64,000 bases of DNA from Thermalbibacter longus. Lineage in GTDB: Bacteria > Chloroflexota > Chloroflexia > Thermomicrobiales > Thermomicrobiaceae. Positions 22,027 through 31,334 of this stretch are shown in pieces. The notes beneath the pieces are model-generated. The model was not told the DNA's origin. It saw only the letters and a program-made list of their open reading frames with translations, and did no database searches. A program made the translations under genes and the position numbers. The stretch's first letter is position 1, and each line of letters opens with the position of its first letter. The stretch covers positions 310,001 through 374,000 of the forward strand of contig NZ_JAMSLR010000004.1 in the NCBI RefSeq assembly GCF_023806485.1, given 5' to 3'.

Positions 22027-24102
22027 TCAGCTCGCGGCCGCCTGGCGCGCTTTGGTCTCAGCGATGACCTGCTCCGCGAGGTGCTGCGGTACTGGCTGGT
22101 AGTGACTGAACTCGACCGTGAACGTCCCGCGGCCTTGCGTCAGCGAGCGCAGATCGGTGGCATACCGCTGCAGCTCGGCTGCCGGCACCAGGGCCTCGAT
22201 CGTGGTCGTGCCCTGGCCTCCCGGCGTCATGCCCTGCACCTGGGCCCGCTTGCCGTTCAGATCACTCATGACATCACCGGTGAACTGGTCGGGCACGGTC
22301 ACGCGCAGCCGCATGACCGGCTCGAGCAGGATCGGCTTGGCCTGGAGCGCCCCCTTCTTGAACGCCTGGGCGGCCGCGATCTTGAACGACATCTCCGAAG
22401 AGTCGACGGAGTGATACGAGCCGTCGACCAGCGTCACCTTCACGTTGACGACTGGGTAGCCGGCCAGCACACCTTCCTCCATCGCCTCCCGGACGCCCTT
22501 CTCGACCGCCGGGATGAACTGCTTGGGCACGACTCCGCCGACGATCGTCTCGTGGAACTCGAAATCTGCGTCCGGCAGCGGCTCGATGTCGAGGAAGACG
22601 TGCCCGTACTGGCCATGGCCGCCGGTCTGCTTCTTGTGCTTGTACTCCACCCGCCGCACCGGCACTGAGATGGTTTCGCGGTATGGGATGCGCGGCAGGC
22701 CGAACTCGACGTTGACGCCGAACTTCCGGGACATCCGCTCGAGCGCGATCTGGACGTGCGACTCGCCCAGGCCCGAGATCAGCGTCTCGCCGGTCTGCGG
22801 TTCGCGACCGATGTGGAGTGTCGGGTCTTCATCGAGCAGTCGCTGGAGCGCGCTTCCCATCTTGTCCAGGTCGCTCTTGGTCTTGGGCGCGACCGCGACG
22901 GTGTAGGCAGGGGCCGGGAACTGGATACCCGGTAGAACGATCTGCCGCGTCGGCTCGCAGAGCGTCTCGCCGGTGTGCGCGTGCTGCAGCTTGGCGACTG
23001 CGCCGATCTCGCCTGCCGGGAGCTGGCCGACCGGGATCTGCTCCTTGCCCCGCACGACGAAGAGCTGGCCGATCCGTTCCGTCTCGCCACGCTGGGCGAT
23101 GAGTACCTGTGAGTCAGAGCGCATCGTCCCGGAGTAGACCCGGAAATAGGACAGCTTGCCGACGAACGGGTCGGCGATGGTCTTGAAGATCAGAGCCGCC
23201 AGCGGGCCATTCGGGTCGGGCCGCAGCTCGATCTCTTCCCCGCCGGGGGAGGCTGCCGTTACCGGCCGCGGGGCCGGGAAGTAGTCGACGATGGCGTCGA
23301 GCAAGGGCAGTACACCCTTCAGGCTGGTTGCTGCGGCGACGAACACCGGCGTGAGGTCGCCGCGGCCGAACGCCGTGCGGATCCCGGCCCTCAACTCCTC
23401 GACGCCGATCGCCTCTCCCTCGAGGTACCGCACCATCAGATCGTCATCACATTCACACACGCGCTCGATGAGCTGGGTACGGTACGTATCGACCGCATCT
23501 GCCAGCTCGGCGGGGACATCGGCCGGCTGGAGGTCGCCATTACTGCCGAAGAGGTAGGCCTGCCCGCTGACGAGATCGACCAGCCCGCGGAAGTCTTTCT
23601 CCTGGCCAATCGGCATCTGTACCGGCACGACGGAGGCGCCGAAGATCTCCTGTGCCCGGCTCAGGCTGGCAGCGAAGTTGGCGTTCTCACGATCCAGCTT
23701 GTTGACCAGCAGTGCCCGGGGCAGCCCGGCCTCGGCGGCGTACGACCACATCTGCTCGGTGCCGACCTCGACACCGGCCGACGCGTCCATCAGGATTAGA
23801 GCCGCGTCGCTCACGCGCAGTGCCGCCTTGACTTCACCGAGGAAGTCGAAGTAGCCGGGGGCGTCGAGGATGTTGAGCTTGTGCTCGCGCCACTCGATCG
23901 GGATCACGCTGGTCGAGATCGAGATGCCGCGGCGGTGCTCATCGGGGTCCCAGTCGGAGACAGTCGTGCCGTCCTCGACCCGTCCCATCCGGGAGATGGC
24001 ACGGGTTGCGAACAGCATCGCCTCGGTCAACGATGTCTTCCCGGCTCCGCCGTGGGAGAACAAGCCAACGTTGCGCAATCGATCAACCGGATAGGTCTTC
24101 AC
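22027..24102 (-). CDS. Elongation factor G-like GTPase (EF-G paralogue)
   Basis: A 691-residue translational GTPase. G1 is FSHGGAGKTSLTE (about residues 15-27), switch II DAPGYFDF and G4 NKLD; the switch I region reads RGISISTS where canonical EF-G has RGITI. Domains II-V follow, ending in FSHYQPVPQHLAEQVI. The G1 form SHGGAGKT and the stand-alone location, without rpsL, rpsG or tuf, indicate the EF-G-2-type paralogue rather than the housekeeping translocase; its role (translocation, recycling or stress) cannot be told. The start is GTG 24102 preceded by a G-rich stretch. It diverges from the M42 peptidase gene. Confidence 0.88.
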   Translation of the reverse strand: MKTYPVDRLRNVGLFSHGGAGKTSLTEAMLFATRAISRMGRVEDGTTVSDWDPDEHRRGISISTSVIPIEWREHKLNILDAPGYFDFLGEVKAALRVSDAALILMDASAGVEVGTEQMWSYAAEAGLPRALLVNKLDRENANFAASLSRAQEIFGASVVPVQMPIGQEKDFRGLVDLVSGQAYLFGSNGDLQPADVPAELADAVDTYRTQLIERVCECDDDLMVRYLEGEAIGVEELRAGIRTAFGRGDLTPVFVAAATSLKGVLPLLDAIVDYFPAPRPVTAASPGGEEIELRPDPNGPLAALIFKTIADPFVGKLSYFRVYSGTMRSDSQVLIAQRGETERIGQLFVVRGKEQIPVGQLPAGEIGAVAKLQHAHTGETLCEPTRQIVLPGIQFPAPAYTVAVAPKTKSDLDKMGSALQRLLDEDPTLHIGREPQTGETLISGLGESHVQIALERMSRKFGVNVEFGLPRIPYRETISVPVRRVEYKHKKQTGGHGQYGHVFLDIEPLPDADFEFHETIVGGVVPKQFIPAVEKGVREAMEEGVLAGYPVVNVKVTLVDGSYHSVDSSEMSFKIAAAQAFKKGALQAKPILLEPVMRLRVTVPDQFTGDVMSDLNGKRAQVQGMTPGGQGTTTIEALVPAAELQRYATDLRSLTQGRGTFTVEFSHYQPVPQHLAEQVIAETKARQAAAS

Positions 24103-24270
24103 GACAACCCCCCGCCTAGCCCATACCGGCTCGGCCGCCCGCCTGGGCGGCTACGGTTAGCCTCTCATGGGGTGACCGCTTCCTCCACACGTCTAACCCC
24201 TGATGCTTCGCAGCCTGCACCGCGTATTATAGCCCGCTGAGTGGCGGCGGCGACGAAGAGGGAACAGAGG

Positions 24271-25386
24271 ATGGGAGAAGAGACGGTGGCACTCAAGCGG
24301 CGAATCCGCGATCTTACGCTCGAGCTCGCCGCGATCGACGGGGTCTCCGGCCATGAGCAACCGGTTGTCGCCCGGCTCGTCGAGTTGCTCCGGCCGCTGG
24401 TCGACCGGCTCGAGGTGGATAGCTACGGGAATCTGTTCGCCACGCGCATCGCGCGTGAGCCGGCGCCCCACCTGATGGTGTCAGCGCACTCCGACGAGAT
24501 CGGCCTTCTGGTCAAGAGCATCGAACCCGATGGCTTCCTCCGCTTGGAAAAGGTAGGCGGGGTAATCGAGAGCCTGCTGGTCGGCCGGCACGTGCGCGTG
24601 CGGGGATATCGGGGCGTCATCGGCGTGAAGGCGGGCCACTTGCAGACGCCCGAGGAGCGCAACCGGGTACCCGGGCTGCGCGAGCTATACGTCGACCTGG
24701 GTTTCGACACCGCCGAGGCGGTGCGCGCTCTCGGCATCCGCGTGGGCGACGCGGTAGCCTACGACGAGCCGGTCGAGGAGCTGGCAAACTCCGACCGGAT
24801 CTCAGGCAAGGCGCTCGACAACCGGGTGTCCTGCGCTGTGCTCGTGCTCCTGTTGGAGCGGCTGGCCGGCGTTGAATTGCCCTGCACGCTGACGGCGGTC
24901 GTTACCGTCCAGGAAGAGGTGGGGCTGCGCGGCGCGCAGATGGCGACCTACCGTCTGGCTCCCACGGCTGCCATCGTGGTGGACACGATCCCGGCGGGTG
25001 GAACACCCGACGTCGACTATTATCGGGATCTCGGGATCAAGATCGGGGCTGGGCCGGTGCTGGCACTGGCGAGTGGCATGGGGAGCACGCATGGCCACCT
25101 GGCCAACCCGGCGATGCGCGACTTCCTTCTGGGTGTGGCCGAGGAAGCGGGGGTACCGATCCAACCAGCGCTCTTCCCTAGGAGTACCTCCGACGTCGCC
25201 GCCGTCCATCTGGTACGGGGAGGCATTCCGGCCGGGGTGGTGAACATACCGCGCCGCTACGCGCATAGCCCGGTGGAGACGCTGGACCTGAACGATGTGT
25301 CCGCGACGCTGGCCCTGCTCGAGGCTGCTGTCCAGCGCTTCGACAGCGAGGTGAGCCTCGACTTCCTGGCAAGCGAGTGGGGCTAA
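24271..25386 (+). CDS. M42-family metallopeptidase (glutamyl/deblocking aminopeptidase type)
   Basis: A 371-residue dinuclear zinc aminopeptidase. Metal and catalytic segments are visible in order: VSAHSDEIGLL (His/Asp), SGKALDNRVSC (bridging Asp), VQEEVGLRGA (general-base Glu and metal Glu), VVDTIPAG (metal Asp) and the C-terminal RRYAHSPVET (metal His). Such enzymes form large tetrahedral dodecamers and digest peptides. ATG 24271 has GAGGGA seven bases upstream; GTG 24241, ten codons earlier, is possible but lies very close to the putative transcription start after TATTAT (24225-24230). It converges with the phosphoesterase gene. Confidence 0.88.
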   Translation: MGEETVALKRRIRDLTLELAAIDGVSGHEQPVVARLVELLRPLVDRLEVDSYGNLFATRIAREPAPHLMVSAHSDEIGLLVKSIEPDGFLRLEKVGGVIESLLVGRHVRVRGYRGVIGVKAGHLQTPEERNRVPGLRELYVDLGFDTAEAVRALGIRVGDAVAYDEPVEELANSDRISGKALDNRVSCAVLVLLLERLAGVELPCTLTAVVTVQEEVGLRGAQMATYRLAPTAAIVVDTIPAGGTPDVDYYRDLGIKIGAGPVLALASGMGSTHGHLANPAMRDFLLGVAEEAGVPIQPALFPRSTSDVAAVHLVRGGIPAGVVNIPRRYAHSPVETLDLNDVSATLALLEAAVQRFDSEVSLDFLASEWG

Positions 25387-25391
25387 GCCTG

Positions 25392-26129
25392 TCAGAGGGT
25401 CTCCCAATCGGCTGCCCACCACTCGGCGTGGGGCATACCGCTGGCGAGGGCTGCTGCAATCACGGTCCTCGCGTCGACGGGCACGCGGCGCAGCTCGATC
25501 CCCAGCGCTCCGGACTGCCAGCGGATGAGCGCGTACTCGGCCCAGGCTGGGTTACGTACCGTACCCGTCTGCCGGTCGACCTGGAAAGGCAGGCCGACGC
25601 TGCCCGGGTTGAGCAGGATTAGCTCGCCGAAGCGGCGCAGCAACTGCTCGTGCGTGTGCCCGCAGGCGACGATCGTTGCCTGGACTCTGTCGAGCATCGC
25701 GCCGAGTTCGGCGTCTGGCGTGGCCGAGCGCATCGCCTCCGTGTTGGAGCGGGGCGAACCGTGGCAGCAGAGGAGCACCGTCCGCTTATCGAGCGGGATC
25801 TCGATCGTCGAGCGGAACCCGCGCAGGTAGTCTAGATGCTCAGGGCCGAGCTGCTCCCGACACCAGGCGTCGATCTCCTCGATCTTGGCGGTCACTTCGT
25901 CCGGGTTCGGGGAGAACTGCGGTGTCAGCAACCACTCGTCAGCGTTGCCCAGGACGACCGGGCAGCCGGTTGCCCGCAGCAGCGCGATGGCCTCGCGTGG
26001 CTGCGGCCCGGTGGCTGCCACGTCTCCGAGGCAGACGACTCGATCTGGTCGCTCGCGCTCCAGCTCTGCCAGTACGCGCTCCAGCGCGACCGCGTTGCCG
26101 TGAATATCGGCGATGAGGGCGATCAACAA
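25392..26129 (-). CDS. Calcineurin-like metallophosphoesterase (YfcE/MJ0936-like)
   Basis: A 245-residue phosphoesterase with ADIHGN near the N-terminus, CLGDVAATGP, LGNADEW, CCHGSPRS and ACGHTHEQLLRR, the five metal-binding motifs of the calcineurin-like fold. I chose TTG 26129, since AGGAGG lies seven bases upstream and the DIHGN motif then has the usual spacing; an ATG six codons earlier (26147) is possible. Substrates in the family range from cAMP to phosphodiesters. It lies 70 bases downstream of coaX on the same strand and may be co-transcribed. Confidence 0.82.
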   Translation of the reverse strand: MLIALIADIHGNAVALERVLAELERERPDRVVCLGDVAATGPQPREAIALLRATGCPVVLGNADEWLLTPQFSPNPDEVTAKIEEIDAWCREQLGPEHLDYLRGFRSTIEIPLDKRTVLLCCHGSPRSNTEAMRSATPDAELGAMLDRVQATIVACGHTHEQLLRRFGELILLNPGSVGLPFQVDRQTGTVRNPAWAEYALIRWQSGALGIELRRVPVDARTVIAAALASGMPHAEWWAADWETL

Positions 26130-26199
26130 CGTCTGCCCTCCTCGCATTGCGCAAGCCGAATCCTGGCAACGGCGAGCGGCTGCCGGGGAGCCGCGCCGG

Positions 26200-27000
26200 C
26201 TAGCTCCGGGCCGCTACTGACCCGCTCGCCCGCTGGGCAGCCACCCGATCGTGGATGAGCCTCAGGCCGATCAACGTCAGATCGGGCTCGTAGCGTTCGA
26301 TCTCCGGGATTAACGGGGCCATCAACTGGCCGAGCCCGCCGGTGGCGACGACTCGTGGCGGCGATGGCAACTCGGCGCTGATACGACGGATCAGTCCCGA
26401 GACCAGGTCGGCGTAGCCGAGGACGGTGCCGGCTTGCAGGCACTCGATCGTGTTCCGCCCGATCGCTCGTCGCGGTGCTTTCAGCTCGACGCCCACTAGA
26501 CGGGCCGCGCGGCTGACCAGCGCGTCGAGGGCGACCGCCACGCCCGGCGCGATGGCCCCGCCGATGTAACCCCCCTCCGGGCCGACGACGTCGAAGTTGG
26601 TACCGGTGCCGAAATCGATCACCACCGACGGCGCGCCGAAGAGTTCGAAAGCCGCGACGGCGTTGCAGATCCGGTCGGCGCCGACTTCGGCCGGGTAGTC
26701 GGCCAGGATGGGGAAGCCGAAGTCGAGCGCTCCGTTGACCACTAGCGGCTCGACGCCGAGCCGTGCCCGCGCCATTTCGGCCAGCGCGGTCGTCAGCGGG
26801 GGCACGACGCTCGCGAGCGCGATCGCGTTCACCTGGCGCAGGTCGAGGCCCTCGTCAGCGGCGAGCGTCGTCAGCACCGCCCACCACTCGTCCGGCATCC
26901 GGTCGCGCACGGTTGCGAGGCGCCAGCGGGCACGGATCTCGTCGCCCGCGAACAGGCCGAAGACGACATTCGTGTTGCCCACATCGATCGCCAGGAGCAC
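26200..27000 (-). CDS. coaX: Type III pantothenate kinase
   Basis: A 266-residue kinase for the first step of coenzyme A synthesis. The ASKHA phosphate-1 motif AIDVGNTN opens the protein, GADRICNAVAAF and VVIDFGTGTNFDVV carry the catalytic Asp and phosphate-2 loop, and GGAIAPGVAVALDAL and VATGGLGQ follow. GTG 27000 was chosen with GGAGG six bases upstream; the frame is open to 27174 but that part is not family-like. Type III enzymes are typically not feedback-inhibited by CoA. It is divergent from ppc. Confidence 0.92.
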   Translation of the reverse strand: MLLAIDVGNTNVVFGLFAGDEIRARWRLATVRDRMPDEWWAVLTTLAADEGLDLRQVNAIALASVVPPLTTALAEMARARLGVEPLVVNGALDFGFPILADYPAEVGADRICNAVAAFELFGAPSVVIDFGTGTNFDVVGPEGGYIGGAIAPGVAVALDALVSRAARLVGVELKAPRRAIGRNTIECLQAGTVLGYADLVSGLIRRISAELPSPPRVVATGGLGQLMAPLIPEIERYEPDLTLIGLRLIHDRVAAQRASGSVAARS

Positions 27001-27240
27001 AGCGGCCCTCCAGTGTCCGAGGTCATGGGCACAGGCTGGGACTTCCGCTTTACGGCCCGGAACGACACAGCTCTGCCTGCATTGTACTGGAGATTCAGTC
27101 CCGCGTGCCGCTGCCACTTTGCCCGCGCTTTGTCGCCGGATGGCCTGAGGTGGTACGCTCGTCGAGCACACCACAACGGCAAGAGTTCTGTGCCGCCGGG
27201 AGACGAATCGACTTGCGCTTCACATGCGATCAAGGGTGGA

Positions 27241-30063
27241 ATGGTGGAGAAGGAGAGGGGAACAGGCTCCAGCCAGGCGCCCGTGCCCAGAGTGGCAGCC
27301 CAAGACGGGCCTGCGGCATCGCGTGCCGAGCCGATCGAAGGCCTGCGGCAGAATGTGAGCCTGTTGGGCTCGCTGCTCGGTGAGGTGCTGCGGGAGCAGG
27401 GGGGTGAGGAGCTCTTTGCGGCTGTAGAGCACCTGCGCAAGGCGACGATCGCGCTGCGGTCGGGCAGCGTCGGCCATCGGGCTGATTTGGCGGATCTCCT
27501 GGCCTGGGCCGAGGCACAGCCGACCGAGCGGCTGCTGCAACTGGTACGAGCGTTCAGCGTCTACTTCCACCTGATCAATCTGGCTGAGCAGCACCACCGT
27601 ATCCGAACGCTGCGTGAGCGCGAGCGGGTCGATCCGCCGCTGCACGAGTCGGTTGAGGCGGCGCTGGCGACACTGCGCGAGCGAGGGGTCGAACCCGCGG
27701 CAGTTCAGGCTGCGCTGCAGCGCCTCCAGGTCTACCCGGTCTTCACGGCACACCCATCGGAGACCCGGCGACGCACTCTGCTGCACCACCTCGAGCAGGC
27801 AGGGAGGCTAATCGCCGCCCTCGACGATCGCCGGCTCACAGAGCGCGAGCGTAGCCGGCTACTGGAAGAGCTGCGTGCCCGGATCACACTGATCTGGCAG
27901 ACGGCCGAGGCCAGGGCGGAGCGCCCCAGCGTGCTGGACGAGGTACGCAGCGTGCTCGCGGTCCTCGCCGGCCCGATCTACGAGATGGTGCCCGCGTTCT
28001 GGCGCGCACTAGAGACTGCTCTGGCTCGGGGCTACCCGGAGGTCGGCCCGCTCGAGGCTCCCGGCATGCTTCGCTTCGGATCATGGGTGGGTGGTGACCG
28101 CGACGGCAACCCGGCGGTGACGCCCGCGGTCACCCGCGCTGCGGTGCAACTGGCGCGTGCCGCGATTCTCCGCCGCTACCAGGATGAGGTGCAGCGTCTG
28201 GGGCACGACCTGAGCGTCTCGCAGCGGCTGGTGGGGGCCTCGTCTGAGCTGCTGGAAGCGATCGAGCGAGATCGAGATGCCCTTGGCCTGCAACCGGTGC
28301 GGGCCTGGGCCGATGAGCCGTATCGGCGCAAGCTGGGGTTGATCGCCGAGCGCCTGCGCCGCACGGAGCTCGGGCAGCCTGGCGCGTACGGGTCCCCTGA
28401 GGAGTTTCTGGCGGACCTGCGCCAGGTGCAGCAGAGCCTGGAAAGGCACCGGGGAGGGCGTATCGCCGCCGGCGGGCTGCGCGACCTGATCCGCCGCGTC
28501 GAGCTGTTCGGATTTCACCTCGCTGAATTGGAGGTGCGGCAGCACGCCACTCGGCATACTGAGGCGGTGGCGGAGCTGCTCGGGCTGGCCGGCTTCCCCG
28601 GCTACCTGGCGCTCGACGAGAAGAGCCGGCAGCGACTCCTTGTGGAGTGGCTGGCAGCGCCGCCGCTGGCGCTGCCGCGCGAGGCGCTCTCGCCGGAGAC
28701 GCGTGAGGTGCTCGAGACCTTCGAGACCATCGCCGAGATCCAGCGCTTGCACGGTCTGCGTGCCTGCCAGACCTACGTCATCTCGATGACCCGGGCACCG
28801 AGCGACGTGCTCAACGTGCTCTTCCTAGCTCGGGCGTGTGGGCTGGTCGGCTGGGAGGGCGGACGAGGGCGGGCCTGGAGCACGCTCGACATCGTCCCCC
28901 TCTTCGAGCAGATCGAGGAGCTGGATCGCTGCGGGGACGTGCTCGCGTGTCTTCTGGCGATCGAGCCCTACCGGGCCGCGCTGGAGGCGCGCGGTGCCCG
29001 GCAGCAGGTGATGGTCGGCTACTCTGACAGCAACAAGGACGGCGGCTATCTCGCCTCGAACTGGCGCATCTACCGTGCTCAACAAGCACTGGCCCAGGTC
29101 GCCGCGGCCGCTGGGGTGGAGCTCATCATCTTCCACGGTCGCGGTGGGGCGATCGGGCGCGGTGGCGGGCCAATGGGTCGAGCGATCCTGGCACGGCCGC
29201 CCGAGGCACGCTTGCTCACGCTGAAGGTCACAGAGCAAGGAGAGGTCGTCTTCTCCCGCTACCTCGATCCCGCGATCGCCGAGCGGCATCTCGAGCAGGT
29301 CGTCCACGCACTGCTGCTCTCCGCACTCGAGCGCGATCGGCCCCAGCCACCAGGCGAATGGGTCGAGGTGATGGAGCGGCTAGCTGGGGTATCCCAGCAG
29401 GCCTACGAAGAGCTCGTCAAGGGGACGCCGGGATTTCTAGAGCTCTTCACCCAAATCACGCCGTTCCCTGAGCTTGGGACGCTGAACCTGGCCTCGCGCC
29501 CGGTGACGCGCTCGTTTGGGCGGGACAGCGGGCTCCGGCTAGAGGACTTGCGTGCCATCCCCTGGGTCTTCAGTTGGACGCAGGCACGAATCAACCTGCC
29601 TGGTTGGTTCGGCCTGGGCACGGCACTCGGCGCCGAGATCGAGTGTGGGGGGCTCGACCGGCTGCGCGCGATGTACCACGGATGGCCGTTCTTCGCCGCC
29701 GTGCTGGACAATGCGCAGATCAGCCTGGCGACGGCCGACCTCTCGTGCGCGCGCCTGTACGCGACGCTTGCCGGCGATGGGCGGGCCCTGTTCGAGCGGA
29801 TCGTCTCCGAGTACCACCGGAGCGTGGCTGCGATACTGGAGATCTCCGAGCAGCGCTCCCTGCTCGAACGTGCGACCGTCCTTTCACGGCTCATCAAGCT
29901 GCGCAACCCCTACGTCGATGCCCTTCACCTGGCCCACATCGCGCTGCTGCGTCGCTACCGGTCGCTCCCGCCTGAAGGGTCACCCGCTGAGCGTGCCCGC
30001 CTGCTCGACGCAATCCATCACAGTATCAACGGCATCGCTGCTGGGCTGCAGGTCACTGGCTGA
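27241..30063 (+). CDS. ppc: Phosphoenolpyruvate carboxylase
   Basis: A ~940-residue anaplerotic enzyme making oxaloacetate from PEP and bicarbonate. The catalytic His segment VFTAHPSETRRR is near residue 170, GSWVGGDRDGNP near 280, GYSDSNKDGGYLASNW near 595, FHGRGGAIGRGGGP near 632, and the C-terminus ends NGIAAGLQVTG where the allosteric Asp site lies in the family. Full length and intact. ATG 27241 is a reasonable start with AAGGGTGG just upstream; the frame is open further upstream without resemblance. It supplies oxaloacetate, hence aspartate, for the Thr/Met/Ile genes in this window. It converges with queG. Confidence 0.93.
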   Translation: MVEKERGTGSSQAPVPRVAAQDGPAASRAEPIEGLRQNVSLLGSLLGEVLREQGGEELFAAVEHLRKATIALRSGSVGHRADLADLLAWAEAQPTERLLQLVRAFSVYFHLINLAEQHHRIRTLRERERVDPPLHESVEAALATLRERGVEPAAVQAALQRLQVYPVFTAHPSETRRRTLLHHLEQAGRLIAALDDRRLTERERSRLLEELRARITLIWQTAEARAERPSVLDEVRSVLAVLAGPIYEMVPAFWRALETALARGYPEVGPLEAPGMLRFGSWVGGDRDGNPAVTPAVTRAAVQLARAAILRRYQDEVQRLGHDLSVSQRLVGASSELLEAIERDRDALGLQPVRAWADEPYRRKLGLIAERLRRTELGQPGAYGSPEEFLADLRQVQQSLERHRGGRIAAGGLRDLIRRVELFGFHLAELEVRQHATRHTEAVAELLGLAGFPGYLALDEKSRQRLLVEWLAAPPLALPREALSPETREVLETFETIAEIQRLHGLRACQTYVISMTRAPSDVLNVLFLARACGLVGWEGGRGRAWSTLDIVPLFEQIEELDRCGDVLACLLAIEPYRAALEARGARQQVMVGYSDSNKDGGYLASNWRIYRAQQALAQVAAAAGVELIIFHGRGGAIGRGGGPMGRAILARPPEARLLTLKVTEQGEVVFSRYLDPAIAERHLEQVVHALLLSALERDRPQPPGEWVEVMERLAGVSQQAYEELVKGTPGFLELFTQITPFPELGTLNLASRPVTRSFGRDSGLRLEDLRAIPWVFSWTQARINLPGWFGLGTALGAEIECGGLDRLRAMYHGWPFFAAVLDNAQISLATADLSCARLYATLAGDGRALFERIVSEYHRSVAAILEISEQRSLLERATVLSRLIKLRNPYVDALHLAHIALLRRYRSLPPEGSPAERARLLDAIHHSINGIAAGLQVTG

Positions 30064-30116
30064 AATGGCGGCCGGTGCGCAGGATCAGGTTCGCCGCCTG
30101 GGCACGCTGGGGACAC

Positions 30117-31334
30117 CTATCGAGCGGGAGCCGGTGAGCGGCGCCTGAGGAGACGGACGGGCTGGACGGTGAACGGAGGCCTAGGGTCGCGGGGCGGCGG
30201 AGGTGCTTCGATGGCTTGCCGGATCTCGTCTCGGACGTACGGATCCGTCTCGCGCTCCAGCGCAGCCAGGAGCGCAGGGCGGGCCGCTCCGGGGTCGATC
30301 CGGGCCATGGCCCAGGCCGCATGGCCACGAACGAGCGGCAGGTCGTAACGGGTAAGCGTCTCTTCCAGGATCGCGAGGTCGGAGGGCCGCCCGATGTTGC
30401 CGAGCGCGACCGCGGCGTTGCGGGCCAGGCCGGAGCGCTTGGCGCGCAGCACGGCCCGGCCGCGATAGACCTCGCGGAACTCCTCCTCGGTCATCCGCAG
30501 CAGCCAGTCGAGTGCCGGGAAGCAGTGCTCGATACGTTCGGGTCGAAAGTCGGGGTCGGCCACGGGGCGCGCCGCGACGGTGTACGGGCAGATTTCCTGG
30601 CAGAGGTCGCAGCCGAAGACCCAGTTGCCCATGAGCGGACGGAGCTCGCGCGGGATCGGGCCGCGGAGCTCGATGGTCAAGAACGAGATGCAGCGTGGGG
30701 TGTGCAGTGTGTAGGGCCCGACCAGCGCGCCCGTAGGGCAGACGTCGATGCAGGCGGTGCAGCGGCCACACCGCGGGCGGAGCGGAGCGTCCGGCTCGAT
30801 CTCCACGTCGACGACGAGCTCCCCTAACATGACCCACGAGCCATAGCCGGGCACCAGCACCATCGTGTTCTTGCCGTACCAGCCGAGGCCGGCGCGGGCG
30901 GCCGCGGCACGGTCAACGATGCGGGCGGTGTCGACCAGGAAGCGAGCTTCGATCGGCCGGCCTAGCTCGGCTTCGAGGAGCGCGTGCAGCCGCTCCATCC
31001 TCGCGCGCAGCGTCTTGTGATAGTCGCGTCCCCAGGCATAGCGGGAGATACGACCACGCGGCACATCGTCCTGAGGGGGTTGGATATCGGGCTGCCAGTA
31101 CGGCACGCCGACGCTGATGATGCTCCTGGCGGTAGGGTGCAGATTGCGCGGATCGGCGGAGAAGCGCGCCCGGTCCTCGGTGAACCAGTCGAGACCGGCC
31201 ATGTGGCCCTCGCGGATGCGCTCGACGAGCACCCCGGCGGTCTCCGGAAAGGCGTCGGCCGTCGTGACAGCGCTGACGGCCAGGCCGGCCTGGCGGGCGA
31301 GTTCCTGGAGCCGATCCCTCGTGAGCGCCTTCAT
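30117..31334 (-). CDS. queG: Epoxyqueuosine reductase
   Basis: A 405-residue cobalamin-dependent Fe-S enzyme performing the last step of queuosine tRNA modification. DUF1730 segment motifs such as GYGSWVMLGE come first, then a ferredoxin-like pair: CGRCTACIDVCPTGA and, separated, CISF...CDLCQEICP, together two 4Fe-4S clusters. A C-terminal HEAT-like region (about residues 290-365) follows and then a basic tail. The ATG at 31334 overlaps the stop of the upstream sugar-kinase gene by four bases (ATGA), so translation is coupled. It is last in the rseP-ispG-kinase-queG set. Confidence 0.93.
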   Translation of the reverse strand: MKALTRDRLQELARQAGLAVSAVTTADAFPETAGVLVERIREGHMAGLDWFTEDRARFSADPRNLHPTARSIISVGVPYWQPDIQPPQDDVPRGRISRYAWGRDYHKTLRARMERLHALLEAELGRPIEARFLVDTARIVDRAAAARAGLGWYGKNTMVLVPGYGSWVMLGELVVDVEIEPDAPLRPRCGRCTACIDVCPTGALVGPYTLHTPRCISFLTIELRGPIPRELRPLMGNWVFGCDLCQEICPYTVAARPVADPDFRPERIEHCFPALDWLLRMTEEEFREVYRGRAVLRAKRSGLARNAAVALGNIGRPSDLAILEETLTRYDLPLVRGHAAWAMARIDPGAARPALLAALERETDPYVRDEIRQAIEAPPPPRDPRPPFTVQPVRLLRRRSPAPAR